Shown in pieces: positions 22,936 to 34,100 of a stretch of 64,000 bases of DNA. A program made the translations under genes and the position numbers. The DNA is taken from the NCBI GenBank assembly GCA_017591395.1, contig WEDG01001280.1, positions 1 to 64,000 of the forward strand, in the 5' to 3' direction. Origin of the DNA: Schistocephalus solidus. Lineage: Eukaryota; Platyhelminthes; Cestoda; Diphyllobothriidea; Diphyllobothriidae. Numbering within the stretch: position 1 is the first letter of the stretch; each line of letters opens with the position of its first letter. The notes below the pieces were generated by a model. The model had not been told where the DNA came from and ran no database searches. It was given only the letters and a program-made list of their open reading frames with translations.

Positions 22936-23165
22936 GGTGTAGGGGTACTACTTAGGGTTAGCACCACACAGATAGCATTTGGTCGCTCCATTTGTCTCGT
23001 ACAAGTGCTTGCCCCTGTGGCCGCCTCTAGCTGGTTCCCAACTCTCACCACTGGCTCCTCAAAGTTGGGTTCTTCCTAGCGTCCACACCCCGGACAACCG
23101 TCGCGACCGGCGGTCTAAACCAGGTGAGTGTCTCCGGTATTGTGTGTTCTTCCACCCCCGACATA
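22934..23165 (+). repeat. GGTGTAGGGGTACTA repeat, copy 2
   Basis: Diverged second copy of 20841-21095 in the same orientation: ggtgtaggggtactacttag, ctccatttgtctcgtac, gtggccgcctctagctggtt, gcggtctaaaccaggtgagt. The further flank to about 23320 shares ggcccaggctaactcgggt-like sequence with the flank of copy 1. Confidence 0.65.
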
Positions 23166-23519
23166 TCTGACTCTCGATCTTTCCAGCTCCCCTCCTCTCA
23201 AAAAGTCCTATGGGGGCGACAGAAACGCAGTAGGCGGCCCAGGCTAACTCGGGTCGCTTTCCCACTAAAACAAAACCATGACCCATAGTGGAGTTCGGCA
23301 ACCGTCTGGGATGTCCGAGTAGCCCTATTTAGGGACAGCACTGCTTGCCTCCTCACGAAGGAAGGGGCTAGAAAAGGTGCCCTAAACAAATGCTGGTTAT
23401 CACGTATTCTGCAGCCGGCCGCGGCTCGCAGATCGCAAAATATGCAGTCGTAAAACTCAAAGAAATAACAATACACCCGTCCCCATCCTCCTCGCCATAC
23501 CCTCCACGCTGCTCGGGTG

Positions 23520-23720
23520 TCAGACGGCCTCTTAGCCTGTTACAAGAGTTGTTGGGTCAAGGGCATTACGGAAGTGTCGTTTTGCAGATGAAAACGATAT
23601 GGGAGTTTACGCAGTCTACGGCGGAAAGATAAAGGGAGTTGGACTTTATCCTTGACATTAATTTCTTACGGGAAACAAAAACGAGAAATGAGTGGATGTA
23701 GAACTTGAAAGGGGATGCCC
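23520..23720 (-). pseudogene. CR1-like LINE fragment
   Basis: The + strand text (gtgtcgttttgcagatgaaa, gcagtctacggcggaaag, tttcttacgggaaacaaaaa) parallels 26195-26320 inside the larger - strand LINE. It is a short decayed piece of the region between endonuclease and RT. Confidence 0.5.
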
Positions 23721-24529
23721 ATTGAGAAGGTATTGGTAGGACGCATCCTCTTCACATTGTGGTGATTGCTGTGTAGATGTTGGTCAAGCTGCCTATCAGC
23801 GCTAAAGGAATTAAGTGTACGAACGTTTGAAGCTTAAACAGTAAAAAGAACTCCTTCTCTAATCGGTGAAATCATAAGCGATCAATTATTATAAGCCCAC
23901 AGCGTTATGGATACGTTTGATTACGGTGCTACGATGGTAAAACTCTTTTTAAGTAAGCTGTACCGATTCTATTTTCGCGCATTTGCAAGCGCACAGAATG
24001 ATAATAGAAACTAACAGTATTCCAGACAGAGTAAAACGTACATCTTATAAAGTCAGAGTCTAATATCCATAGTTTAAACTTGTTTAAGAATAAACCCGGT
24101 ATTTTTGTGTGCTTTGGAGACAATCAGGGTGCAATGCTCTGAACGATTGAGACCGTTATAATATGATATGCCAAGATTCTTAAAAAGTCCGGGCACATTA
24201 GGTATTGACTATGTTTGCTAAATTGAGGCTGATGATCGTTGCCAACAACCGCAATGGAGCATTTTTACCAAGAAAGGGAAACGCATCATGTGTAGTATCA
24301 TTCAAAAAGCCTCAAGATCATTTTGAGTAGCTCCAGCACGATGTTACGATCTGCAGGTTTGTGCCGATAGGCAACTGTTAAATATTCAGAATACGTAAAG
24401 AGCCTACTATTCTGAAATAAACATGGTACATCCATGTCAAAGGGGCATAACATGCGTTAGCAAAAGCGCATGTGAGGGGTTGGAGACAACATTATAGATC
24501 TAAACATGTTGTGTGTGAGAGCTCAGGTA

Positions 24530-25100
24530 CGAAACTATGAAGTTCGGAAGTTTACCGCATTGCTCAAAGGTAGCCAAGTCTGTGATTTCTGTTCGGTAGC
24601 TTGTCAAGCGGGCTTACTCTGCTTTTGGTGAAAACTGCTCGCTAAAGTCTTTTGAATATTTGCGTGACCTCAACTGAAGTTAGGCATCCAAGCTTGGAGA
24701 CTCTGGACCTCTAAGAGCCGCAGCATCCTCGAAAAGGTTCAAAGGCTTGCAACCAAACTTGTGACTATGAAACATGGTTGTCTAATCTTGATATCTTTCC
24801 CTTGAGTTACAGACAGCTACTAAGTGACCTGATACAAACACTCCGTATCATGCGCGGTCACGACAGCTGCTGGTGATTTCTTTCAATAAGCAACAAACAC
24901 GAACTTGAGAGGTCATCCATTTAAACTACGTGTGACTGGATACAGAATGGACACATGAAGGTTTTTCTCCAACCATGTGGTCCAACCTTGGAACGCGCTG
25001 CCAATGGATGTTGCTAGGTCTGCTTCCGTTGAGGTCTTGAGAAGAAACTGGATCGGAGTAGCAGTGCCCACTATGATACCACCCGAAAAATGTAGTCTTG
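24530..25100 (+). pseudogene. 3' end of a CR1-like LINE reverse-transcriptase ORF
   Basis: One frame reads SILEKVQRLATKLVTMKHG followed by LILISFPLSYRQLLSDLIQT and LRIMRGHD. This is the typical post-RT region of CR1-like LINEs (LExVQRRATKLV...PLxYRRLRGDLI). Further on, decayed frames resemble the usual terminal FSxRVVxPWNxLP motif. The upstream frame around 24670 (GIQAWRLWTSKSR) fits the preceding YxxQxWxP motif. Stops are frequent. Orientation is opposite to the adjacent LINE at 25450-27125. Confidence 0.6.
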
Positions 25101-25449
25101 TCACAAGTGAAACTATTTAGTATTATGACAATACTACTTGCTGCATTGCAGTACCCTTTATGGCTTTTTATATGTAATTTATCGCATATGTTTACTGACA
25201 TCAATCCTCTCACTCACCGCCTGCTTTCTAACCTACATTAGTATATACTTATACTAATGTTAATTTGTGTGTATTCATTTTTGTATACTCTTTTCTATTA
25301 GCAGACGGCTGCTTGTTTTCCCCAAGCGATTATGTAAACCATCTCTTTTTGAATTTTCCTTATGTAATGAAGATTTTTCGTAGCCACCCTGTAACCAATA
25401 GGGAGTTCATAGGCAATTTCTTATCTATCCCTTAATAAACTGAAATAAA

Positions 25450-27125
25450 CTGCTAAAGGAGAGTTTCAAGAGAAGGAGAGCATGACCAACGCGATCAAAA
25501 GCCTCAATGAAATCAAAATAGATTATTTAAAGTGCAAAACCAGTGTCCCTAGATTCTATAAGATGATCAAAAAAGAGAGCCGACAAGTATCAAAAGGCCT
25601 TAGTTTGAGGAACCCAGGCTGCGCTGCACTCAATAGGTTATTCTCAGTTAAGTGATACATCATCTTATCTTTGATCAAGGTCTCCAAGATCTTCAAATGT
25701 GTGGCAATTGTGTTCATTGTCCGAAAGTCATCAAACGACGTATACTGGCCGTGTTTTATGATAGGCAGAATGTGCGATTCCTTCCGGAAACTGCCTTTTT
25801 ACGAATGACCGGGACGGCATCTGGTCCAGGACTATGCGATTGATAAAAACCTTGAATGGCTGCGGTTACGTCCAAGAGGGTAAAGGAAATGGCTTCGAGG
25901 ACGGCAATGGTCTAACCCCGGAAGGTCGGAAGAAGAGCGGTCAAATTTTCAATAAAGGTTCCAAACAAGAAAACGTTGAAATTATCAGCCGTCAATTTTT
26001 CGTCAAATATGGGATTTTCGAGAGCATCTTAAATGATGGGGTGCCGCGTCTTTCTATGGGCTTTTACTGTGGGGAAAAACAGTTTCTCGATATTTAACAA
26101 ATGGTGTTCAACAAATTTGACTTTATCGGCTAGCCGATTTTCTTCGGACAGCCTCGTAGCCTGCTCAAAGCTACGTCGGATCAAGGGCAGAACAGAAATG
26201 TCATTTTGCAGATGGAAGCGACGAGCTTTTATGCAATCTACGGCGAAAAGTCAAAGGCGAGCTAACTGCATCTGTGACAGTGATTATTTTCTTACGGGGA
26301 CTTAAAACGAGAAATAAGTGGATTCATAACTTCGCACAGCATACTGGAACAGTTATTCACATCCTGACATGAAAATAAATCATACCAGTCGTCGGAATTA
26401 AGGTGTATCAATAATTCTGTCGAAAGGGCTGATCGGAAATTAAATAAAAAGCTATAAATTTTGGAAGACGTTTTATCAACTTTGAATTCCAGTTTAGAAA
26501 CAACGATGTCGTCATCTGAACTCCCAAGTGGGTCCAAAGAGGACACTGTTTAAAGCAGGCAACCTCTGTAGAATATTAGATCAAGTTTTATTGATCCTCT
26601 GGTAGGTAAATCGACAACCTCATTCCACATGCCGATATCTATGGCCTCGAGTACGTCTTCAAACTTTATAGGGCCGGAAGGAAGAAACCATCGAACTTCA
26701 GCTAGATTTAAGTCACCTGCAACCAAACAATACGTAAAATGTAAGTCAGACGCAGCATGAAATTTCTGTGAGAGACAAAGATCGTCAACCTCACTGTCAT
26801 TGAGTGGGCTATAGACACAACCAATGATTAAAGAGGGCTTATTTTATAGAATAACTCGAAACCAGCAGCTCTCTTCAACCGCGGTGAATCGTGGATGGCC
26901 TAAGAGCAGAAATTCAACTACTTGTTTTAACCGAGATACAGCTTCCTCCACCACGGACGTCGCGACAATCCTTTTTGATATAATTATAACCTAAAAGAGA
27001 GAGTTCGGAGTCGGTTAAGAAGGTGTTGCCAATGTTTCAGTTGCTATAAAAATATCCGGACAGTGGATGAAGACCAGAGTCTGAAGCATGGGCATATTTT
27101 TGCACAAGGATCTGAAATTTAGAAC
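25450..27125 (-). pseudogene. CR1-like LINE, endonuclease to reverse transcriptase, decayed
   Basis: On the - strand from 27125 the frames give an AP-endonuclease: ETLANTFLTDSELSLLGYNY then KKDCRDVRGGGSCISVKTSS; a GDLNLAEVRW metal-site motif (about 26700); and SSLDPLGSSDDDIVVSKLEF (26546-26487). The last should be SDHD/SDHxxV, so the catalytic histidine has become aspartate. A linker follows with FNFRSALSTELLIHLNSDDW. From about 25930 to 25450 the early RT region is recognisable (PGPDAVPVI; FIEAFDRVGHA-like). The longest open piece is 26292-26546. Numerous stops mean no protein. Confidence 0.65.
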
Positions 27126-27554
27126 GAACAGTGTAAAAGGGCAAGCTGGTAGTTTTTTTGAGGCAGGGGAGCTAAGTTGTGCAGTGTTGGACGGGGCAGT
27201 GAAAAGGGTGCTTCCACCCGCTTCTGGAAAAAAGGATGTGGCTTAGCATGCGCCAGATGGAGGGAGAAATGACGGACTGGGAAACTGAGTACCAGTGCTA
27301 GCTGTCAAACGTTGTCCAGGAAACCCATAAACAAGATACTGCAACATATTCCCATTGAGATTACATAGAGGGCCGTTGAGTCCACTAGTCCAGCGGGTGA
27401 GTGGCACAACTGCTCGTGTCTTCAGGGATAGCGGAAGTCACTAGGAGAGATTCCAGGCTCGCGAGGAAGTTTGTAGGTGCGGCATCGATATGGCTGAATT
27501 TTGTTCTTTTAGATAGTAGGCTAATTTCAGCGGGTGTGAAACCCCTTTTTTGAG

Positions 27555-28177
27555 GGATTAACAACTCTCGTTGACATGTTTTTCTCGCTGGTAGGACAGA
27601 GAAGGGATTGCAGCTTAGTCTTAAGTTCGATCTGTTTCTGTATTATGGTGTCTATGGTGGTGATATTTATTCATTATTGCACATCTCCAAATACACCAGG
27701 TAGTAAGGAAAAGCCCCGGCTTCTAAGATCGGATATTGTTGCTTCGAATTTGTCAAGACGATGGTGGACATCTGATATACTTACTCTCAGGACATGACAT
27801 CCATACTTCCGGGCAAGTAGTCTTCCGGTATCACTCGGCAGCATGGGCTTGAAACGAACAGACTTAGGTAAGATGCCATAATCCCGACAGCAGTGAAGAA
27901 ACGTTAGTTGCTCTAAAGTTGTCACCTGTCTCTGTATGAATTTTTCCCAGCGTCTGGTTAGAATAAGCGTTTGATGCCCAAAACTATTTTGAATAATTGA
28001 GGTAGTGCGCCTTCCGAGATTATAATGAAGAAAGAACATTCGTCGGAAAAAATATCGATTTACTTGTGAATTTACCCTGGCCCGTCGGCAGAGGAAATAA
28101 AAATTGGGAGTTGGGATTATCACACTAGAGAGCTTCATGGGGGGCAGACAGACAGACGTCCGTGGGAGGGGGGACAA
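27555..28177 (-). pseudogene. Probable N-terminal region of a Penelope-like element protein
   Basis: The - strand frame 28177-27674 (167 codons) contains LTFLHCCRDYGILPKSVRFK then PMLPSDTGRLLARKYGCHVL and RVSISDVHHRLDKFE. This resembles the conserved basic N-terminal region preceding the RT in PLEs (xPxxLxLKP...GRxLAxRxGxxLLRxxISDxHxRL). The call is from pattern memory of that family, not alignment. It lies just downstream of a PLE endonuclease on the same strand, as expected where a truncated copy precedes another in tandem. It stops near 27555. Confidence 0.45.
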
Positions 28178-28216
28178 GAAACGTGTTACGATAAAAGTCG
28201 GGAGTGAGGGGAGGTA

Positions 28217-28741
28217 TTAAAGTCCCGATTGTGGATCACACATCACCGGGGGGAGGAAGGATACCGCAGCCATGGATTTCCGCTTGGCCAAACATGGATA
28301 AGCTATTGTGTGTTTAAGGTCGACGCGAGTCAGTGAGCCGTGCACGTAGACCTTCGTACGGTGCATCCATATCGACATGGCGGTTGATGCCGTTTGTGTT
28401 GGAGGGCCAAGCTTCGAGGAGTTCTCATGCCTGCTTGGTGTTAGCCCTGGCAACCACATCGGTTGCGTCCCAATTGAAGCGGTGGTCACAGTCCAAGGCG
28501 TGCGCAAACACGAGGGACAAGGGATCGCGATGACGGATGGCAATTTTATGCCGGTCGTAAGTTGTCGACTCGTATGGCCTACGTAAGCATTAGAGCAATT
28601 CGCACACGGAATGCGGTAAATTACATTCGTTTTATGATCTTTTACTGTAGGATCTTTAACTCGCGATAGTGCTGCGCGCAGAGAGGACGCCGGCTTGAAA
28701 ACGACGGAGATGCCAAACTGATTTAATTGTGTGGTGATCAC
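28217..28741 (-). pseudogene. GIY-YIG endonuclease end of a Penelope-like element
   Basis: The frame shows DPTVKDHKTNVIYRIPCANC then SNAYVGHTSRQLTTGIK, the GIY-YIG-like core of a PLE endonuclease (NVIY...AYVG...R). After this the frame is shifted: the family's EHQ...VAxH segment appears only in another frame. The RT that should precede it (above 28741) is absent, so this is a 5'-truncated copy. Confidence 0.6.
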
Positions 28742-28864
28742 GCCTATTGAAGGAAGCGTGGCACACGAAAGCGGAATCGATTAATAGACATATCGATCTG
28801 CCATCTGCAGATCAAGCCCTGCGTGAACAAATAAATTGCACTGATGACGGTTATACTCGATCAG

Positions 28865-29700
28865 AAAAAAAAATTTCATAATACAGGGACTACCTAAATC
28901 AACAGCTGCGACTCCAGTAGACCGATATTCTGAAGACATGAACCGCTTTCGTGAACTCCTGAACAATATGCTGGAACCTAATACGTCGATTGAACTGGAA
29001 AAAGCCTTCCGCCTTGGAAAACTGCCCGAAATCCAATCTGAATCAACACGTCCTAGGCCTCTAAAAGTTATCTTGACCAGTAGCCAGGAAGCCAGTCTCA
29101 TTCTGTCGAGGCGCTTTAAGTTAAAAAAACTCAAACCCTGGAGTTTTTTCAACAGGACTTCTCACGTGCGGAGCGGAACAAACGCCATCAACTTGTCATC
29201 GAACTAAGACGGCGGCTCAGCGAGGGGGAAACAAATTTGGTTATTTACAACAACCAAGTGATCCATCGTCCATTGTTCTCCCCCTGGAGAGGCCCGTTCC
29301 GGATTACCACGCAGTTGGCCCAGTAATCAGGGGCTCGCTCCCGACTGTTAGCACTTTCCGAGCAAACCGAAAACTAACATTTCTGTACACCAATGCACAG
29401 AGTATATAATCGAAGCTCGACGAGCTTAAGATTAATGTCTGCGATCTATCTCCAGATATAATTTCCATAACAAAAACTTGGTTGTCCCAACAAGTGGACG
29501 ACCGAGAGGTAACTATGGCTACCAACTTTTTAGAAAAGACAGGAAAGAGCGTCAAGGAGGTGGCGTACTCACATACGTTACTCACATACTTGGCATCTGA
29601 TTGCCAGGTTTCCATAAGTTCTCTCGACATTCTGATTTCGTTTCTTCTGGGCACTTGATCACCGTCAATGTCGAACTGATGCTTGTTTTACAGAATGTGC
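28865..29700 (+). pseudogene. CR1-like LINE: end of ORF1 and start of endonuclease
   Basis: Frame 28938-29207 gives SIELEKAFRLGKLPEIQSES then RPRPLKVILTSSQEASLILS. A frame shift near 29130 continues QQDFSRAERNKRHQLVIELR and RRLSEGETNLVIYNNQVIH. This is the ORF1/linker pattern of CR1-like LINEs. From 29380 another frame reads FYTNAQ...KLDELKINVCDLSPDIIS and a TWLSQQVDD stretch, the endonuclease start. Stops and shifts disable it. Confidence 0.6.
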
Positions 29701-30827
29701 ATGGCAAGGTGCAAGAGTAAATCCTTTCGATTTGCGGCTAAGGCACGCTCTTGTGTGTGGGCTCTCAATCATTTGCTGCTCATGCCACAGTAGTTGACTA
29801 GTCAAGAAATTCGAGGTGGTAAATAATACCTGACGTGTCCGCAGATGGTAGTCGACCCAGTGGGTGCATGATTAAGCGGTGGATAATGCCCTCCGGTCGA
29901 TGTCCAACGCCGACGTTTAGTGGTTTTAGTACGCGCTAAGTAGATTCGAGTTCGGTCATCTAGAAGAAGACGCAGAAGATTTCAGGTCTTTGTTTTTGCT
30001 CACCATCGGTCTTCGTGCGCCTTTGGTACAAGCACTTATTTATGGAGTTAAGTGGATGGCTTTTGGCGAGGCAGAAGCGCCATAGATTTTCACGCTCTCA
30101 CAGCTTCTCGGCCTCCGCGCTGCAAATGAGTCTTGGGGTGGCAAACTCACACTTATACCACCATTGTAGTGATAGTTATTTACTGCCAACAATAGCCTAC
30201 TGCCACCGATTGTCTAGTGACTGCAGTTTCGAGCTCCCACCTTCCCCACGGATTTTACACTGAGGTGGTTCCATCGGAATCCAGTCCGATTGGCAGGATT
30301 CTCTCTGGAACTCAAGTCGGACAGTTAGCGATTAGTTAACGGGCATCGAGTTGGTTCGCACTCTCAGAAACCTCACCCTGCATCTTCTCTACTGCTCATT
30401 GGGGGTTCGAACCCGCTACAGAAACGCGACCAAACACTGCCAAGTGAGATTTCACTGTCCCAAAATGAAGGCTATGGGTTTACGCATATCGCTTTGACTA
30501 ACCATAACGCAGTAAGCCAGCACTTCGTAGTACCAAGAATTGAATACAAAACGAAATTCGCACAATAAATCGATTAAATCTAGGAAAAATTCAAAAACTG
30601 CAATCAAAACCTCTGAACGCATATGTACATGCAGGCAGTATAAACATAGTAGAAAATAAAGTCTATAGTATGCGAGCTTTGGTAAGAAAGAGCGGTGTTA
30701 AAACTCTGTAAGTAAAAGGGTTGGGTAGAGAAGATTAAGTCGAATTTAACTTTAAAGTAGGCGCTGTCCATCTCCCCATCCAGGAAGACGTCTTCAGAAA
30801 CCTGTCACGCATCCTTCTCTCGCCCGC
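29701..30827. other. Intergenic DNA 3' of the zinc-finger gene
   Basis: No gene was recognised. A tRNA-like B box (gggggttcgaacccgctaca, near 30403-30422) may be the tail of a SINE. The 3' UTR of the zinc-finger gene should begin at 30827 and run to lower coordinates. Confidence 0.4.
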
Positions 30828-31116
30828 TCAAAGCACGCTCATCGAGGACTCCGGACTATCCAACTTGATGCAGTCTCGCAGTTCACAGCCTGTTCTATGC
30901 CGTAGAAGGCTGGCCTCGTTGAGGAACGTCTTTCCACAAAGTTGGCAGGTTAGAGGCTTCACGCCATGAGCTTTCTGTTGGTGTTTTTTTAAGGAGGTGG
31001 AGTAGGCGAAGCGCTGGTTGCAGATATCGCAGGGGTAAGGTTGCTCCCGAGTGTGGATACGCAGATGACGACTGAAGTTGCTCTGCTGAATGAACTCCTT
31101 GCCACAAGTTTCACAT
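30828..31116 (-). CDS. Zinc-finger gene, last coding exon
   Basis: The acceptor cactag ends at 31117. The first base completes Gln, then finger 7 (CETCGKEF), finger 8 (CDICNQRF) and the C2HC finger 9 (CQLCGKTF...HRTGC). The tail [11 protein letters not shown] is followed by TGA (complement of 30828-30830). Confidence 0.88.
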
Positions 31117-34100
31117 CTAGTGTTAAGTCCAAATTACATGTCGGGAATTAAAAGCCTGCAGGAGAGATTACGCGCAGTCTACACAAATGCCGATTTGGTG
31201 TAATAGATGGCAGATAACTATCTACTTATGTAGTACTCAGTAGGTAGGTATATGATGTTATCAAAACAATTCAAATTAGCGACAGGGTTTGAATGTCAGA
31301 TACCTGCTAGGTTTGTTTTTAATTTACAATATCACGGCATCATATACAGTATACCTAGGAAATTTATTTATATTACGTGTGGAAAGATTAATCTTATCAA
31401 TGGCGTCCATTCCTACACCTCCCAAAGCAGTCCGATATTCTAGTTTCTTTTTGAAAATTGTTTTTCGTTACTTTTCTGTATAGGTCAGAGAGCGTAGCTG
31501 ATAAAATTTTACTGGCAAAACCAATGGTCAATTATACTGACCAACGACCAAAATTCATCAGTAGGACTTGTGAGGTGCTCCAAACGAATCGATAATCAGA
31601 CGTGTAATTGGCTGTTTTGTGCAAAGAGGATTTAATAAACGATCTTTCCAAACAGATAAACTGCACTTGGTTACAAAGGAGGTGAAGAAGAGTGTTTCAG
31701 GAGATCGAGTGTATAAACACGGAAGAAGAAAAGGCTTTGGTCATTCGGACGTCATCAGGCGCATTCGTAAGAGCTTGAACTTTTTGCACATAAACTCTTG
31801 TTAATGTGATAGGTATGTCCAGGTATGTGACTGGTATGTGATAGGTATGTGACCTGCTTATGTCCGCAGATTGTAAAATTCACTTCTATTCATATAATGA
31901 ACAGGGGTTTGCAAATTTATCTAAAAGCTGTCAAAATGAGCACATTTCCATGTGAATGGATTCATCAACGAACAACGTTGTAGGATTTTGGATGCAGAAA
32001 ATCCTAGGAAAAATTCAGCAGGGGAAACTGCTCGCTTTACGTGCGAAGTCTGAGCTGCAGTGATCTCTTAACGAATTCTCAAACCTGACATTTCCGCAGA
32101 CCACGTTGGAAACCCTGTTGGCGTCTCAAACATGAAATGAAGTTTCAACAGAATGATAGCTTTGATAAGCACCGCCGACAAAAATACTCCATCAAATCGA
32201 CTGAATATTGAGTTTTCCAGATTCGACAACTTCTGTTTTCTCCCTAGTAGGTTATCTCAAAGATAAAGTTTACGCTAAAAGCCTCAAACACCCCAACCGT
32301 TGAGGCTTCTTAGGAAGGGTCCATTTGCACAAAACAGAAAATGAACGACATTCACGAGATTTAAATTGTGTCCTATATGCACTGCCATGGAAGTGCAAAT
32401 CGAAAACAAATATATGGGAGGTAGTATTTACTGAAACCTCTTCGTTATTCTTTGCCCATTCTCTTCATTCCAATCAGTGGGGAGGGGACCATACCATAAC
32501 GGTTATGTTTAGTATGGAAGGCAATTAGCCAATACTGCTCATATGACGTTCCGACCTAATTAAATGTTACGACGATTAAAATTCCATCTATCAGATAGAT
32601 GCCTGCTGAAAACCAAAACACCTTTACGGAGGTCTGGAAAGGTTGGAGGGGATACGTCCTGTCCCACTTCAAATGTCATCACGATCTCTGTCGACGTAAG
32701 CTTGCGGTGAAACGTCAAAGTTAATGACCGTGCAGAGAAGGGTGGACATTTCAGAATCTAGGAAGGTCCAGACTATTCACTTAAGGGAATCAGGGCAGAG
32801 GTCGCTATCTCCCTAGCGGTACTACTGAAAAACTCGAATATGCTATACCACCAAAATCAAGGACGGGTTCAATCCAAAAGAGCAGTCGGGTGTAGTGTAT
32901 CGCATCCCATTTCAAAACTGTTGCCCGCAACTACACAGAACAGACTGGACGTCTGCTTGGCTGGCTGTGAGAAGTGGGCTCCGATGAGAACTCAGTCAAT
33001 CGATTTATCGATCTGGTGCCGGTATACAGAGCCCTGCGCAGTCATCTCCTGACTGGCGTCCTTGGTGTCTGATTGGCCCCTGCCCCCATATAACTGTTGC
33101 ATGTTTTTGTCGCCGTTTTTTTTTTCCCTGATGCCGGATTCCAGTAAGAGTTCGAAAGCTCAGACTAATAAAGCCATGCTTTGGGCGAGCGAACAACCTT
33201 CTTCTTTTTTGCTTATACATATATCTGGAATGCGAACATTCGCCTCTGTACCGCCGACTGTCAAACCAAGACCGCATAGTCCTTAAATCCACCGATATGA
33301 TTATAAGTTACTAAAGACCCTGGTAGCAAAAAACCATTGATAGGAATTTAACTTACCAGAAACCCTACTGCAAACAGACTATGGTGGTAGCTTGAGTGAG
33401 CGCATGCCGATTTAAAAATGGTTCGTAAGAGCATGTTAAACGCTAAAGCCGTTGGTATGATAATAGGTTAATAATAAGCCTAGGATATTTGTACCCCGGT
33501 GGATAGTGCGCCGGTCTAAAACTGTTTGGTTGTTATGATAGCGTGGCGTCCCCCGATAAGATTACGTGAGGTGCTCGCATTTTCGTGTCTTGGGGCTCAG
33601 TCTAGAGTCTTCAAGGGCAGCGACATAGTGATTAGTAATTTAAACGGAAAATTGGGAGCGAAACGGCCTTAAAACCGCTGCTATGCTATAAGTTATTGAG
33701 TGCAGCATGCTGAATAGAGGATACGTACAAATTGAACTGAAGTGCATATGGGCTGCGACAAAAAACTACAGAAAACGTTTAACATAATTAATCTACCCTA
33801 CTGAATAGACAAAAGTAGCAACAATGCATGAGTTTCAAAATACCTCGACGGTTACAACCATGCATCGGAGGGATGCCTACTGAAAACCCAAACACCGCTA
33901 CGGAGGACTGCCAACGCAGGAGGGGAGGGTGGGGGGTACTTACTGAAATTGCATCTCCTTCGTGTGTATCTTCCTGTGCGTCTGGTAGTTGCTTGCATTG
34001 CCAAAGACCTTGCCACAGAAGTCGCACTTGTAAGGCTTCTCTCCGGTGTGAATACGAATGTGGGTATAGAAACCGCTAACGTGCCGAAACGACTTGTCAC

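Larger units (their letters stand above)
31117..33943 (-). other. Intron 3 of the zinc-finger gene
   Basis: This 2.8-kb gt-ag intron contains a PLE remnant on the opposite strand (32840-33180). A short repeat (ggatgcct(a/g)ctgaaaac and acggagg) appears near 32605 and 33868. Otherwise it is AT-rich with nothing recognised. Confidence 0.75.

Noticed and set aside
20841..23165. LTR retrotransposon bounded by GGTGTAGGGG repeats
   Set aside because: No TG...CA ends, no primer-binding site, and no gag or pol between the repeats; kept only as an observation about direct repeats.
30403..30422. Perfect tRNA-type B box gggttcgaaccc
   Set aside because: No matching A box at the correct distance and no cloverleaf, so it is not a tRNA gene; at most a SINE trace.
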